Below, in pieces: positions 9,644 to 18,802 of a stretch of 64,000 nucleotides of DNA. Position 1 is the first letter of the stretch. Each line of letters begins with the position of its first letter. Both the position numbers and the translations under genes were made by a program. The stretch comes from Hydrogenophaga sp. (GTDB lineage: Bacteria; Pseudomonadota; Gammaproteobacteria; Burkholderiales; Burkholderiaceae_C). The notes under the pieces were generated by a model that saw only the letters and a program-made list of their open reading frames with translations, was not told the origin of the DNA and searched no databases. The stretch is taken from positions 97,515 through 161,514 of the forward strand of contig NZ_JAHCKL010000008.1 in NCBI RefSeq assembly GCF_026125785.1, read 5' to 3'.

Positions 9644-10924
9644 ATGGCTTTGATAGTTCACAAGTACGGCGGTACCTCCATGGGGTCCACCGAGCGCATC
9701 CGCAACGTGGCCCGGCGCGTGGCCAAATGGCACCGGGCCGGCCACCAGATGGTGGTGGTGCCCAGCGCCATGAGTGGCGAGACCAACCGCCTGCTCGGCC
9801 TGGCCAAGGAGCTGGCTCCGGCGAAGACCGGCACCGCCTATGGCCGCGAACTCGACATGCTCGCGGCCACCGGCGAGCAGGCGTCTTCCGCGCTGCTGGC
9901 CATTGCGCTGCAAGCCGAAGGCCTGGAGGCGGTGAGCTACGCCGGCTGGCAGGTGCCGATCATGACCAACAACGCCTACACCAAGGCCCGCATCGAGTCC
10001 ATCGACGACGCGCGCATCCGCGCCGACCTGCAGGCCGGCCGCGTGGTCATCGTCACCGGCTTCCAGGGCATGGACCCTGAAGGCAACATCACCACGCTGG
10101 GCCGTGGCGGCAGCGACACCTCGGCCGTGGCCGTGGCGGCTGCACTCAAGGCGGCCGAGTGCCTGATCTACACCGATGTCGACGGCGTCTACACCACCGA
10201 CCCGCGCGTGGTGCCCGAGGCCCGCCGCCTGGCCCGCGTGAGCTTCGAGGAAATGCTGGAAATGGCCAGCATGGGCAGCAAGGTGCTGCAGATCCGCTCG
10301 GTGGAGTTCGCCGGCAAGTACAAGGTGCCGCTGCGCGTGCTCTCCAGCTTCACGCCCTGGGACATCGACCTGAACGAAGAAGCCGCCTCCGGCACCCTGA
10401 TCACTTTTGAGGAAGACGAAGACATGGAACAAGCCGTCGTTTCCGGCATTGCATTCAACCGCGACGAAGCGAAGATCTCGGTGCTCGGCGTGCCCGACAC
10501 CCCGGGCATCGCCTACCAGATCCTGGGCGCGGTGGCCGACGCCAACATCGAAGTCGACGTGATCATCCAGAACCTCTCCAAGGACGGCAAGACCGACTTC
10601 AGCTTCACGGTGCACCGCAACGACCACCAGAAGACGCTGGACCTGCTCAAGACCAAGGTGGTGCCCGCGCTCGGTGCCGCCGAAGTGGTGAGCGACGCTC
10701 GCATCTGCAAGGTCAGCATCGTGGGCATCGGCATGCGCAGCCACGTCGGCGTGGCCAGCCGCATGTTCAAGTGCCTGAGCGTCGAGGGCATCAACATCCA
10801 GATGATCTCCACCTCGGAGATCAAGACCTCGGTGGTGATCGACGAGAAGTACATGGAGCTCGCCGTGCGTTCGCTGCACCGCGAGTTCGACCTCGACCAG
10901 ACCGCCGACACCATCGCGGGTTGA
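9644..10924 (+). CDS. lysC: Aspartate kinase
   Basis: A kinase of 426 residues that phosphorylates aspartate at the head of the lysine, threonine and methionine pathways. The N-terminus carries the KYGGTSMGS nucleotide/substrate motif; GRGGSDTSAVA and DVDGVYTTDPR follow. Residues from about 265 form two ACT domains (SVLGVPDTPGIAYQILGAVA, VGIGMRSHVGVASRMFK) that usually give lysine or threonine feedback. The intergenic 9528-9643 contains a perfect TATAAT at 9540-9545, a likely -10 element, but no good -35 at the right spacing. A tRNA gene follows 54 bases after the stop. Confidence 0.96.
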   Translation: MALIVHKYGGTSMGSTERIRNVARRVAKWHRAGHQMVVVPSAMSGETNRLLGLAKELAPAKTGTAYGRELDMLAATGEQASSALLAIALQAEGLEAVSYAGWQVPIMTNNAYTKARIESIDDARIRADLQAGRVVIVTGFQGMDPEGNITTLGRGGSDTSAVAVAAALKAAECLIYTDVDGVYTTDPRVVPEARRLARVSFEEMLEMASMGSKVLQIRSVEFAGKYKVPLRVLSSFTPWDIDLNEEAASGTLITFEEDEDMEQAVVSGIAFNRDEAKISVLGVPDTPGIAYQILGAVADANIEVDVIIQNLSKDGKTDFSFTVHRNDHQKTLDLLKTKVVPALGAAEVVSDARICKVSIVGIGMRSHVGVASRMFKCLSVEGINIQMISTSEIKTSVVIDEKYMELAVRSLHREFDLDQTADTIAG

Positions 10925-10978
10925 GCGTCTTCGCCGGGGCTGGAGCCCGTTGAAGTTGAGGCATAATACGCAGCTTCC

Positions 10979-11071
10979 GGAGTGATGACCGAGTGGCCGA
11001 AGGTGCTCCCCTGCTAAGGGAGTATGGGGTGTAGAGCCTCATCGAGGGTTCGAATCCCTCTCACTCCGCCA
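10979..11071 (+). tRNA. tRNA-Ser(GCU), CCA encoded
   Basis: A class II tRNA of 90 bases plus encoded CCA. Acceptor GGAGTGA (10979-10985) pairs with TCACTCC (11061-11067), discriminator G11068. The anticodon stem CTCCC/GGGAG encloses loop CTGCTAA with anticodon GCT at 11013-11015. A long variable arm follows (TATGGGGTGTAGAGCCTCATC region), and the T arm GAGGGTTCGAATCCCTC is canonical. It reads AGC/AGU codons. CATAAT at 10962-10967 is a likely -10 element. Confidence 0.97.
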
Positions 11072-11103
11072 GAATTCAGTCCAGACTGATCCAAACTGGT
11101 CCC

Positions 11104-11128
11104 AAAAGCCCGCGCAAGCGGGCTTTTT
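11104..11128 (+). terminator. Intrinsic terminator after tRNA-Ser
   Basis: AAAAGCCCGC (11104-11113), loop GCAA, then GCGGGCTTTTT (11118-11128). The stem is perfect and ends in a T-run on the plus strand, 32 bases after the tRNA. The A-run on the other side would also let it act for transcripts entering from the minus strand. Confidence 0.9.
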
Positions 11129-11212
11129 CATTGGGGAATTTGCCCCCTCGATGAGAAAGCCAAAAATAGGTGCTCTCGAGCGTGGTGCTCCCTGTCCGGA
11201 GGGCGCCGATGT

Positions 11213-12325
11213 TCAGCGCGAGAGCAGGCTCTGTGAGCCCCGGTCGATCGCCTCGCCATCCCTGTTATTGGTGGTGACGAACACGCGCCGTCTGTCCGTG
11301 CGCACGCCAATTCGTTGGCCGTTGTACCCGAACATCCAGACTTGGCCATCCGCGCCGGTGTGCAGCCCCATGCCATAGGCCGGCGCCGACTGCCAGTAGC
11401 CTTTGGCCACCAAAGGCGAGGCGGCCTCCTTGACGAACTGGCGCATGCAGGCGCTGCCGGCCTGATCGGTCAGTCTTTCCAGGACGTACAGACCGATTCG
11501 GGCGAAGTCGCGCGTGGTGGCGAACACCAGTACCTCGGCGATGCCGTTGCCCTCGCTGTCGACGAACCAGGCGGCGGACGACTCGCCACCGGCTTCCTGC
11601 CAGACCGTGGCTTCAAACCAGGCCTGCAACGGCTGCCCGGTGGCTTCGCGCACCACCAGGCTCAAGGCTTCGGAGTCCAGTCCGTTGTAGATGAATTTCT
11701 CTCCAGGCTTGAAGCGACTGGGCGCACCGTGTTTGCCGATCAGCTCGGCCAGGCTCATGCGGTGCTCGACCATGGCGTTGAAGTCTCGCAGGTTGTGAAT
11801 GCCAATGTAGCCATTGCCTCCCGGGTCCTCGGCTCCGCTGGTGTAGCGCAGCAGATCGCGCACGCTGGCGCGACCATAGGCCGTCCCCTGCAATTGCGGT
11901 GCATAGGCCTGAGCGAGGTCGTCCAGGCTCTTGATGCGGCCCGCGCACAGCGCTTCTCCAACGGCCAGGGCGGTCCAGCTCTTGGTGACCGAGTAGGCGC
12001 CGATCATCGAGTCGGCCTGAGCGCCTTGGCCGTAGCCTTCGAAGAGCACCAAGCCGTTTTCCAGCAGCAGGGTTCCGTAGGTGCCACGGGCAAAGCTCTG
12101 CACCGCCGAGATCACCGGTCGTGTGGACTCGTTGTCGGGAGCCGGTGGCAGCGGGCGCACGTTGGATGCGGGCTTGAAGCGGTAGACACGGGCGGCGTTG
12201 GCCTCCAGGCCGCTGCGCACCGCTTCCGGGTTGTCCATCTTGTGCCAGGGCTGTGCCCTCAGCGGGAGCGTGAGCGCACCGAGCAGCACGGCGACCAGCA
12301 GGCGCAGGGACATCGGCAACAGCAT
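11213..12325 (-). CDS. Beta-lactamase-family serine hydrolase, secreted
   Basis: A protein of 370 residues with a signal peptide (LLVAVLLGALTLPLRAQ). The class C/penicillin-binding catalytic pattern is present: SVTK at 112-115 (nucleophile serine) and YNG at 213-215 (tyrosine/asparagine motif). It resembles esterase-type members such as the 6-aminohexanoate-dimer hydrolase group more than true AmpC, so antibiotic hydrolysis cannot be assumed. The SD-like AGGAG is 10 bases before ATG 12325. It is a single-gene unit with noncoding DNA on both sides; 12326-12541 holds nothing recognisable. Confidence 0.82.
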   Translation of the reverse strand: MLLPMSLRLLVAVLLGALTLPLRAQPWHKMDNPEAVRSGLEANAARVYRFKPASNVRPLPPAPDNESTRPVISAVQSFARGTYGTLLLENGLVLFEGYGQGAQADSMIGAYSVTKSWTALAVGEALCAGRIKSLDDLAQAYAPQLQGTAYGRASVRDLLRYTSGAEDPGGNGYIGIHNLRDFNAMVEHRMSLAELIGKHGAPSRFKPGEKFIYNGLDSEALSLVVREATGQPLQAWFEATVWQEAGGESSAAWFVDSEGNGIAEVLVFATTRDFARIGLYVLERLTDQAGSACMRQFVKEAASPLVAKGYWQSAPAYGMGLHTGADGQVWMFGYNGQRIGVRTDRRRVFVTTNNRDGEAIDRGSQSLLSR

Positions 12326-12541
12326 GGCAAGCAGTCTCCTGTCTAGAGCGTGTCAAGGCGGCTGGGTTCGCGCCAGAAAGAAGATGTCGCGCACCCAGGT
12401 GTTGCCTTGTCCCCGTTGAAGCACGCCACCGGGTTCCTGGGGTCTTGACCACCCGGTGCAGCACAGGGGCTGCTGAAGAGGGGATGGGCGCAATCTACGA
12501 CATAGCCGTTGCCGGCACAAGAGAGCTTCTCTGGCCGCGTT

Positions 12542-12994
12542 CTACGCAGCCACCACCTGCCGCATGCGCCGAGCGTCCTGGCGGTAACGCGGTGCGAGGC
12601 TGGCTTTCTGGCGGTCGCTCAGGATTTTTCCCGAGAGCTGGAAGAACTTGCGCTCCTCCTCGCGCAGGTGGTGGTGCACCTCGTGGGAGAGTTTCCTGGC
12701 CAGTGGCTTCCATTGCGCCGGGTCGTGGCGCGCACGGGCCAGGTCCTCCACGCATTCGTCGATCTCATGGTGTTCCGCCAGCGCGTGCCGCGAGGATTTC
12801 AGCCCCATGTCGTCGAACAGGATCTGGGCGTACAGAAAGCGCTCTTCGGCGGCGGCGTGGGCGGCGAGCTCCACGCGCAGTTCCTGGAACAGCGACCAGG
12901 CCAGAGGGTTGTCGGGGGCGGTGCGCAGCAGGCGCCGGCACAGCTTGCGCTGCAGTTCGTGGCTTTCTCGCAGGGCTTCGTAGATGTTGTCCAT
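12542..12994 (-). CDS. Hemerythrin HHE-domain protein
   Basis: A helical protein of 150 residues with the spacing of His and Glu expected of HHE cation-binding proteins: SHELQRKL near the start, HAAAEERFLY near residue 55, AEHHEIDE near 81 and HEVHHHLREEERKFF near 110. These would bind a non-haem di-iron centre for oxygen, nitric oxide or iron sensing. The start ATG 12994 is supported by AAAGGAG 8 bases upstream; the longer reading frame to 13063 lacks this support. It is divergent from the VOC gene. Confidence 0.85.
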   Translation of the reverse strand: MDNIYEALRESHELQRKLCRRLLRTAPDNPLAWSLFQELRVELAAHAAAEERFLYAQILFDDMGLKSSRHALAEHHEIDECVEDLARARHDPAQWKPLARKLSHEVHHHLREEERKFFQLSGKILSDRQKASLAPRYRQDARRMRQVVAA

Positions 12995-13112
12995 GAGGGG
13001 TGCTCCTTTCTTTCTGTGCCAGCCCAAGGCTACGCGCCTGCACCGTGCCCGCGCGTAGGACATCGCCGACTCGGGATGTCGGACAGGCTGGTGCCTCCGT
13101 TACGATGCCGGC

Positions 13113-13532
13113 ATGGGTATCAAACGTTTTGACCATGTGGCCATCCCCACCGCGCAGCCAGAGGCGCTGATGGCGTTCTACGCCGCGCTGGGTTTCGGTG
13201 TGCCCACGCCCGAGGCGTGGCGGGCGACCGGCAAGCCGTTCTTTGCCATCCAGTTCGGCGAGAACAAGATCAATGTGCACGCGCCCGCCGCGTGGCAGAA
13301 CCCGGACTTCAGACTGCGCGGTCCCACCGCCGTACCGGGGTGCGGTGATTTCTGTTTCGTCTGGGACGGCACGGTGCAGGAGGTGCTGGAGCTGCTGGCC
13401 CGGGTGGGTGCCGCGGTGGAGGTGGGGCCCATCGAGCGCGTGGGTGCGCGCGATGGCGGCACTGCGGTGGGCACCAGCGTGTACACCCGCGATCCCGACG
13501 GCAATCTGCTGGAATTCATGGTGTACGCCTGA
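13113..13532 (+). CDS. VOC (glyoxalase/bleomycin-resistance fold) protein
   Basis: A protein of 139 residues with paired beta-alpha-beta-beta-beta modules. FDHVAIP at the N-terminus and SVYTRDPDGNLLEFMVYA at the C-terminus contribute the usual metal ligands (His and Glu). The substrate is unknown. It lies 32 bases upstream of the EamA transporter, in the same direction, and may be cotranscribed with it. Confidence 0.85.
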   Translation: MGIKRFDHVAIPTAQPEALMAFYAALGFGVPTPEAWRATGKPFFAIQFGENKINVHAPAAWQNPDFRLRGPTAVPGCGDFCFVWDGTVQEVLELLARVGAAVEVGPIERVGARDGGTAVGTSVYTRDPDGNLLEFMVYA

Positions 13533-13563
13533 GGCCGTTGGCCGGCACCGCACAATGCGGGCC

Positions 13564-14472
13564 ATGCAGTCACATACACCTCAAGGTATTTCCACCGCGG
13601 CCTTTGCCACCCTCCTGCTGATCGCCTTCATGATGGGCGCGAACCATGTGGCCGCGCGCCTGGCGTTCGACCATGGGGTGAGCGTGGCCACCGCCGTGGC
13701 GTTTCGCAGTTGCGTTACCGCGCTGGTGGTCAGCCTGATCCTGCTGGCCTACCGTGTGCCGGTGCAACTGCAGTCCCGGCACCGCAAGGCGCTGTTGCTG
13801 ATTGGCGTGCTGGTGGGTGTGCAAAGCCTGTGCCTGTACGCCGCGGTGGCACGGCTGCCGGTGGCGCTGGCGCTGCTGGCTTTCAACACCTACCCGTTGT
13901 GGACGGCGCTGTGGGCGCGCGTGGTGTACGGCCAGCGCGCTGCGCCGCGCGTGCTGCGCGCCATGCCGGTGATGCTGATCGGCTTGGCCCTGGCGCTGGA
14001 CGTGTCCGGCGCGGCCTCGGGACTGGGTGCCACCGGCCACTGGGCGCGCATCGGTGTCGGGGTGGCGTTCGCGCTGGCGGGCTCAGCCAGCTTCGGCCTG
14101 GCGCTGGTTGTCACCCAGCACGAGACGGTGGGGCTCGATGGCCGGCTGCGCACGGCGACCACCATGGGCATCGTCGCGCTCATCGCGCTGGCGGCTTCGG
14201 GCTTCCAGGGCGGGCTGTCGCTGCCCACCGAGCCGGTCGGCTGGATGGGCCTGGCGGGCCTGACGTTTCTCTATGGCACCGCCTTCACCATCATGTTCAC
14301 GGTGCTGCCGCGCCTGGGCGTGGTGGGCAATTCCGCCATCATGAACATCGAGCCCATCTTCGCGCTCGTGCTCGCCTGGGCCATCCTGGGGCAGTCCATC
14401 GCACCGGTGCAGGTGGCCGGTGGTCTGGTGGTGGTTGCCACGGTGATGTGGCTGGGCTTGCGCAAGGGCTGA
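13564..14472 (+). CDS. EamA/DMT-family permease
   Basis: A protein of 302 residues with about ten hydrophobic helices in two EamA halves, for example FATLLLIAFMMGANHVAARL at the start and the second-half segment FLYGTAFTIMFTVLPRLGVV followed by a conserved NIEPIFA motif. Members export metabolites or amino acids; the substrate here is unknown. The start is ATG 13564; an in-frame ATG at 13555 is possible. The reading frame extends further 5' but overlaps the VOC gene and is not protein-like there. Confidence 0.87.
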   Translation: MQSHTPQGISTAAFATLLLIAFMMGANHVAARLAFDHGVSVATAVAFRSCVTALVVSLILLAYRVPVQLQSRHRKALLLIGVLVGVQSLCLYAAVARLPVALALLAFNTYPLWTALWARVVYGQRAAPRVLRAMPVMLIGLALALDVSGAASGLGATGHWARIGVGVAFALAGSASFGLALVVTQHETVGLDGRLRTATTMGIVALIALAASGFQGGLSLPTEPVGWMGLAGLTFLYGTAFTIMFTVLPRLGVVGNSAIMNIEPIFALVLAWAILGQSIAPVQVAGGLVVVATVMWLGLRKG

Positions 14473-14490
14473 GTGGCGCCGCTGTCGCCC

Positions 14491-14925
14491 TCAGTCTCTG
14501 GGGTCGATGGAAGCGCTCCAGCGCTCGTTCCAGTCGCCGCCGCCTCGCAGGTGCTCGATCTGCCGCCGATCGCGCTTGGTGGGCCGTCCCATGGGCTGGC
14601 TCAGCGCCGGCTCGGGGGCGACGCGGCGCAGTTCGGCCGCCTCGCGGCGCAGCCGCTGGGATTCGGCGGTTTCCTCGTAGAGCAGGGCGGCCACGGGTGC
14701 CGGCCCCCGCACGCCGCTCAGGCCCCGCACGGTGACCGTGCGTGTTTCGTGTCCGATGCGCAGCTCCAGCACGTCGCCCGGCCTGAGCTCGCGCGCGGGC
14801 TTGGCCGGCGCGCCATTGACGCGCACGCGGCCCTTGTCGATCTCTTCGCTGCTGAGGCTGCGCGTCTTGTAGAAGCGCGCGGCCCAGAGCCATTTGTCCA
14901 GCCGTACTTTGCCTTCAGATGTCAT
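14491..14925 (-). CDS. hslR: S4-domain RNA-binding heat-shock protein (HslR type)
   Basis: A protein of 144 residues. The S4 domain occupies residues 7-60 (VRLDKWLWAARFYKTRSL, then GRVRVNG and PGDVLELRIG). The C-terminal tail is basic with GRPTKRDRR, as in HslR/Hsp15, which rescues stalled 50S subunits carrying nascent chain-tRNA. The start ATG 14925 overlaps the last 11 bases of the histidine kinase gene, so it sits at the 3' end of the tctD-tctE transcript. Confidence 0.9.
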   Translation of the reverse strand: MTSEGKVRLDKWLWAARFYKTRSLSSEEIDKGRVRVNGAPAKPARELRPGDVLELRIGHETRTVTVRGLSGVRGPAPVAALLYEETAESQRLRREAAELRRVAPEPALSQPMGRPTKRDRRQIEHLRGGGDWNERWSASIDPRD

Positions 14926-16378
14926 GGTGAGGGGGTGTGTGGTCGGGTGATTCCAGCGGCAGGCGCACCGTGGCGTCCAGGCCGCGCACCTGGCCATGCT
15001 GCTCGCGGTTGTCGAGGTCGATGCTGCCGCCCAGGGACTGGACGATCTCGCGGCAGATCGCCAGGCCCAGGCCCGAGCCCGACAGGCTGGGGCCCCGGCG
15101 GTGGTCGGTGGCGAACGGCTGGAACAGCCGCTCGCGCAGAGCGGGCGAGATGCCCGGCCCTTCGTCGCTGACGGTGAGCGCGGCGGTCTGCCCGTCGGTC
15201 ACCAGGGTCACCGCCAGGCGCGAGGCGGCCGGGGTGTTCTTGATGGCGTTGTGCAGCAGGTTGCGGCTGAGCTCGCGCAGTGCCCATTCGTGTGCCCGCA
15301 CCGGTGCCGGGTGCGCGTCGAGCGAGAAGTCCAGCGAGCGTTCGGCGATCAGCGCGGAGAGGTCCAGCGCCACCGCGCGCAGCACCTCGGACCAGTCGAC
15401 CACGGGTGTGCTCTTCTCCTGCCGCAGTTGCTCCACCTTGGCCAGCGCGAGCATCTGGTTGGCCAGTTCGGTGGCGCGTTCCACGGTGTGGCCGATCTCC
15501 TCCAGCGCCTGGCGCGGCTCCACGTCGCCGCGCAGGGCGGACTGCACCTGCGTCTTGAGTACCGCCAGCGGCGTGCGCAACTGGTGCGAGGTGTCGCGCA
15601 CGAAGCGCTTCTGGTGTTCGAGCAGGTGCGCCAGGCGCTGCATGTGCTGGTTGGTCGCCTCCATCAGCGGCAGCAGTTCGCGCGGCGCGCTCTCCGTGGC
15701 CAGCGGGGAGAGGTCGTTCTCCGTGCGCGCGGCCAAGGCGTGGCTCACCGCACGCACCGGGCGGGTGGCGCGCTGCACCACCAGCACCACGACCAGCACG
15801 ACCACCACCACCAGGATGGCCTGGCGCCAGAGCGTGTCGGTGAGGATCTGGCGCGCCTGCGTCTGCCGCAGTTCCAGCGTCTCGGCCACCTGGATGGTGG
15901 CCATGCCCAGGCCCTGCACGCCGGCCACCGGCTGCAGCAGCACGGCCATGCGCACCGGCACACCCCGGTAGTCGTCGTCGTAGAAACTCACCAGCGCGGC
16001 GTAGATGTTGTTCTGCGGCACCCTGGCGCGTGGCGCAGGCAGGTCCTCGAAGCCCGAGACCATTTCGCCCTGGAAGCCGCTCACGCGGTAGAAGAGGCGG
16101 CTGCGGTTGTCCGCCTCGAAGGCCTCCAGCGCCGAATACAGCATGGTGGACTGCACGCGCGCCTCGCTGCCCTGGCCGCTGACCTGGAGCTGCTCTCCCA
16201 GCGACTTGGCGGTGGCCAGCAGCGTGCGGTCATAGGCCGTGTCCGCCGCCGCCAGGGCCTGCCGGTACAGCACCAGCGTGTTGATCACCATGAAGGCCAC
16301 CAGCGGCAGCAGGATGCCCACCAGCAGGTTGCGGCGCAGCGACGTGGCCGCGCGCCGGGGCGGCCGTGCGGGCTTCAT
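14915..16378 (-). CDS. tctE: Sensor histidine kinase, TctE-like
   Basis: A kinase of 487 residues. N-terminal membrane segment (LLVGILLPLVAFMVINTLVLY), a periplasmic sensor of about 140 residues of the 2CSK_N/TctE type, a second membrane helix rich in Val/Leu near residue 175, a HAMP-like linker, H-box FVRDTSHQLRTPL, N-box NLLHNAIKN, G1 DEGPGISP and G2 GSGLGLAI. It would phosphorylate the TctD-like regulator encoded immediately upstream (ATGA overlap). The divergent tctCBA genes make a tricarboxylate or related carboxylate the likely signal. Confidence 0.9.
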   Translation of the reverse strand: MKPARPPRRAATSLRRNLLVGILLPLVAFMVINTLVLYRQALAAADTAYDRTLLATAKSLGEQLQVSGQGSEARVQSTMLYSALEAFEADNRSRLFYRVSGFQGEMVSGFEDLPAPRARVPQNNIYAALVSFYDDDYRGVPVRMAVLLQPVAGVQGLGMATIQVAETLELRQTQARQILTDTLWRQAILVVVVVLVVVLVVQRATRPVRAVSHALAARTENDLSPLATESAPRELLPLMEATNQHMQRLAHLLEHQKRFVRDTSHQLRTPLAVLKTQVQSALRGDVEPRQALEEIGHTVERATELANQMLALAKVEQLRQEKSTPVVDWSEVLRAVALDLSALIAERSLDFSLDAHPAPVRAHEWALRELSRNLLHNAIKNTPAASRLAVTLVTDGQTAALTVSDEGPGISPALRERLFQPFATDHRRGPSLSGSGLGLAICREIVQSLGGSIDLDNREQHGQVRGLDATVRLPLESPDHTPPHHDI

Positions 16379-17061
16379 GCCTCGGCCTTCTTGAGCAGGT
16401 AGCCCAGGCCACGCAGCGTGACCACCTGGGCGCCGGTGTGCGCGATCTTCTTGCGCAACCGGTAGGCCACCACCTCGATGGCCTCGGGCTGCACCTGGCT
16501 CTCGCCGGGGAACACCAGTTCGAAGAGCCGTTCCTTGGCGATCGCATGGCCCGGCTTGGCCAGCAAGGCGCGCAGCAGGGCCAGCTCCCGTGGCGCCAGC
16601 TCCAGCGGCTGGTTGTCCACGTACACCGCGCCACTGTCCTTGTCCACCTGCATGCCGCACCAGGCGGCGCTGCGCGTCGCCGCGCTGGCCGCTTCCGCAC
16701 TGGTGGAACGCCGCACCAGCGCGCGCAGGCGCGCCTCAAGCTCGTCCAGGTCGAAGGGCTTGGGCAGGTAGTCGTCGGCGCCCGTGTTCAGGCCCAGGAT
16801 GCGGTCGCCCACGGTGCCGCGCGCGGTGAGGATGATGACCGGTGTGGTCAGGCCGGCCGCGCGTGCCTGGCTCAGGATCTCCAGGCCGTCCATGCCGGGC
16901 AGGCTCAGGTCCAGCAGCACCGCGTCCGGTAGGCTGGCCTGCCACAGGGACAGCGCGCGTGCGCCATCGTCGCAGCCCATGACCTGTATGCCTCGGCGCT
17001 CGAAGCTGCGCCGCAGGGTGGCCTGCATGGTGGGGTTGTCTTCGATCAGCAGCAGCTTCAT
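16375..17061 (-). CDS. tctD: Response regulator, TctD-like (OmpR/PhoB family)
   Basis: A regulator of 228 residues: receiver domain with acidic pocket LLIEDN, phospho-acceptor Asp51 in DAVLLDLSLPGMDG, Lys in PKPFDLDEL near residue 101, and a C-terminal winged-helix DNA-binding domain (APRELALLRALL ... YRLRKKI ... VTLRGLGYLL). It is divergent from tctC, with 140 bases between the two starts that should hold its target operator. It overlaps the kinase gene by four bases. Confidence 0.92.
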   Translation of the reverse strand: MKLLLIEDNPTMQATLRRSFERRGIQVMGCDDGARALSLWQASLPDAVLLDLSLPGMDGLEILSQARAAGLTTPVIILTARGTVGDRILGLNTGADDYLPKPFDLDELEARLRALVRRSTSAEAASAATRSAAWCGMQVDKDSGAVYVDNQPLELAPRELALLRALLAKPGHAIAKERLFELVFPGESQVQPEAIEVVAYRLRKKIAHTGAQVVTLRGLGYLLKKAEA

Positions 17062-17201
17062 CTGTGGCGGCATTATGGTCGGCGGCCAAGGCCGGCGCTG
17101 TCGGGCCCTAGGGTTTTCACCAGGGTCTTGGACAGCGAACTGACAGGGTGCAAGGCCAAGATGCCAGGGTCGTTTCATTCCCTCATTCCAGGAGACAAGC
17201 C

Positions 17202-18161
17202 ATGCGTCGCGACACCTTCCTCAAATCCCTTGCCGCGCTCGCCGCCGCGGGTGCCCTGCCCAACGCCGCCTGGGCCAGCGCGAACATCAAGATGATGATT
17301 CCGGCCAACCCCGGCGGCGGCTGGGACGGCACCGGCCGCGCGCTGGGCGACGCCATGCGCGATGCCGGCGTGGCGTCTTCCGTGACCTTCGAGAACAAGG
17401 GCGGAGCGGCCGGCGCCATCGGCCTGGCCCAGTTCTTCAACGCCGCCAAGGGCGACCCCAATGCCCTGATGGTGATGGGCGCGGTGATGCTGGGCGGCAT
17501 CATCACCGGCAAGCCGCCGGTGTCGATCACGCAACTCACGCCCATCGCGCGCCTGACCACCGAATACAACGTCTTCGTGCTGCCCGAAAACTCGCCCTAC
17601 AAATCCATGAAGGACGTGGTCGAGCAGCTCAAGAAGGACCCGGGCAGCATCAAGTGGGGCGGCGGTTCGCGCGGCGCCACCGAGCACATCGCGGCGGCCC
17701 AGATCGCGCAGGCCGTGGGCGTGCCCGCTTCCAAGATCAACTACGTGCCTTTCCGTGGGGGCGGCGAGGCCACCGCAGCCATCCTGGGCGGCAACGTCAC
17801 CATCGGCGGCAGCGGCTACAGCGAGTTCCAGCAGTACATCGAGAGCGGCAAGATGCGCGCGATCGCCGTCACCTCCGGCCAGCGCGTCAAGGGCATCGAT
17901 GTGCCCACGCTCAAGGAGCAGGGCATCGACGTGGAGATCGGCAACTGGCGCGGCGTCTACGGCGCGGCGGGCATCACCCAGGCCCAGCGCGATGCGCTGA
18001 CCGCCATGATCGTCAAGGCCACGCAGAGCAAGGCCTGGGCGGCCGCGGTCGAGAAGAACAACTGGACGCCGGCCCTGCTCACCGGCAAGGCCTTCGACGA
18101 GTTCGTGGACCGCGACTTCTCCTCCCTGCGCGCGACCATGGTCCGCGCCGGCATGGTCTGA
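17202..18161 (+). CDS. tctC: Tricarboxylate-type solute-binding protein (Bug/TctC)
   Basis: Periplasmic binding protein of 319 residues with a signal peptide (MRRDTFLKSLAALAAAGALP, cleavage after AWA). Bug-family features include PANPGGGWDGTGRA, the FENKGGAAGAIG segment and WRGVYGAAG. It captures carboxylates (citrate-like or related) for the TctAB membrane pair encoded next. AGGAG lies 7 bases before ATG 17202. Divergently transcribed from the TctD/TctE pair that probably controls it. Confidence 0.92.
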   Translation: MRRDTFLKSLAALAAAGALPNAAWASANIKMMIPANPGGGWDGTGRALGDAMRDAGVASSVTFENKGGAAGAIGLAQFFNAAKGDPNALMVMGAVMLGGIITGKPPVSITQLTPIARLTTEYNVFVLPENSPYKSMKDVVEQLKKDPGSIKWGGGSRGATEHIAAAQIAQAVGVPASKINYVPFRGGGEATAAILGGNVTIGGSGYSEFQQYIESGKMRAIAVTSGQRVKGIDVPTLKEQGIDVEIGNWRGVYGAAGITQAQRDALTAMIVKATQSKAWAAAVEKNNWTPALLTGKAFDEFVDRDFSSLRATMVRAGMV

Positions 18162-18273
18162 TCCTTTCCTGACCCCCCTCCGCGCGCCCCACGGGCGCGC
18201 CTTGAAGAAACCGCCGCCCGGCGCCGCGCGCGCCGGGTCGGCCATGGCCGTCTTGGCCGGACAAGGAGCGTCC

Positions 18274-18801
18274 ATGGACACCCCCCAGCCCACTTCCTCT
18301 GTCAACCACCGGTCCGGGCAACTCGCCATGGGCATCGGTGCCTTGCTGGTCGCCGCCGTGCTGGCCGTAGGCGCCTGGTCCATTCCCGCGCAGGCCGGCT
18401 ACGCGGGCGTCGGCCCGAACTTCCTGCCCTGGGTGGTCAGCGCGGTCATGGCGGTCTGCGGCATCCTGCTCATTCGCCAGGTGCTGACCGGCGGCTACCG
18501 CGACATGCCCGAACCCTCGGGCGCGCCGCGCGGCGACTGGCGCGCGCTGGCCTGGGTCTCGGCCGGCGTGCTGCTCAACGCGGCGCTCATCACCACCATC
18601 GGCTTCATCCTGAGCTGCGCGCTGTGCTTCGTGCTCGCGGTGCGCGGCCTGCGCGGCAGCGAAGGCAAGCCCGCTGGCGACGCCTGGCAGACCATGAAGG
18701 ACGCGGTGGTGGGCGTGCTGATCGCCGCGCCGGTGTTCTGGCTGTTCACCCAACTGCTGGCCGTGAACCTGCCCGGCATCACCTCCACCGGCTGGATCTG
18801 A
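18274..18801 (+). CDS. tctB: Tripartite tricarboxylate transporter small membrane protein TctB
   Basis: A protein of 175 residues with four predicted membrane helices (ALLVAAVLAVGAW, FLPWVVSAVMAVCGILLI, a third near residue 95 and a fourth near 150) and the family segment GVGPNFLPW. It is the small subunit of the TctCBA system. Start ATG 18274 has AAGGAG upstream. The next gene begins one base after its stop region. Confidence 0.88.
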   Translation: MDTPQPTSSVNHRSGQLAMGIGALLVAAVLAVGAWSIPAQAGYAGVGPNFLPWVVSAVMAVCGILLIRQVLTGGYRDMPEPSGAPRGDWRALAWVSAGVLLNAALITTIGFILSCALCFVLAVRGLRGSEGKPAGDAWQTMKDAVVGVLIAAPVFWLFTQLLAVNLPGITSTGWI

Positions 18802-18802
18802 C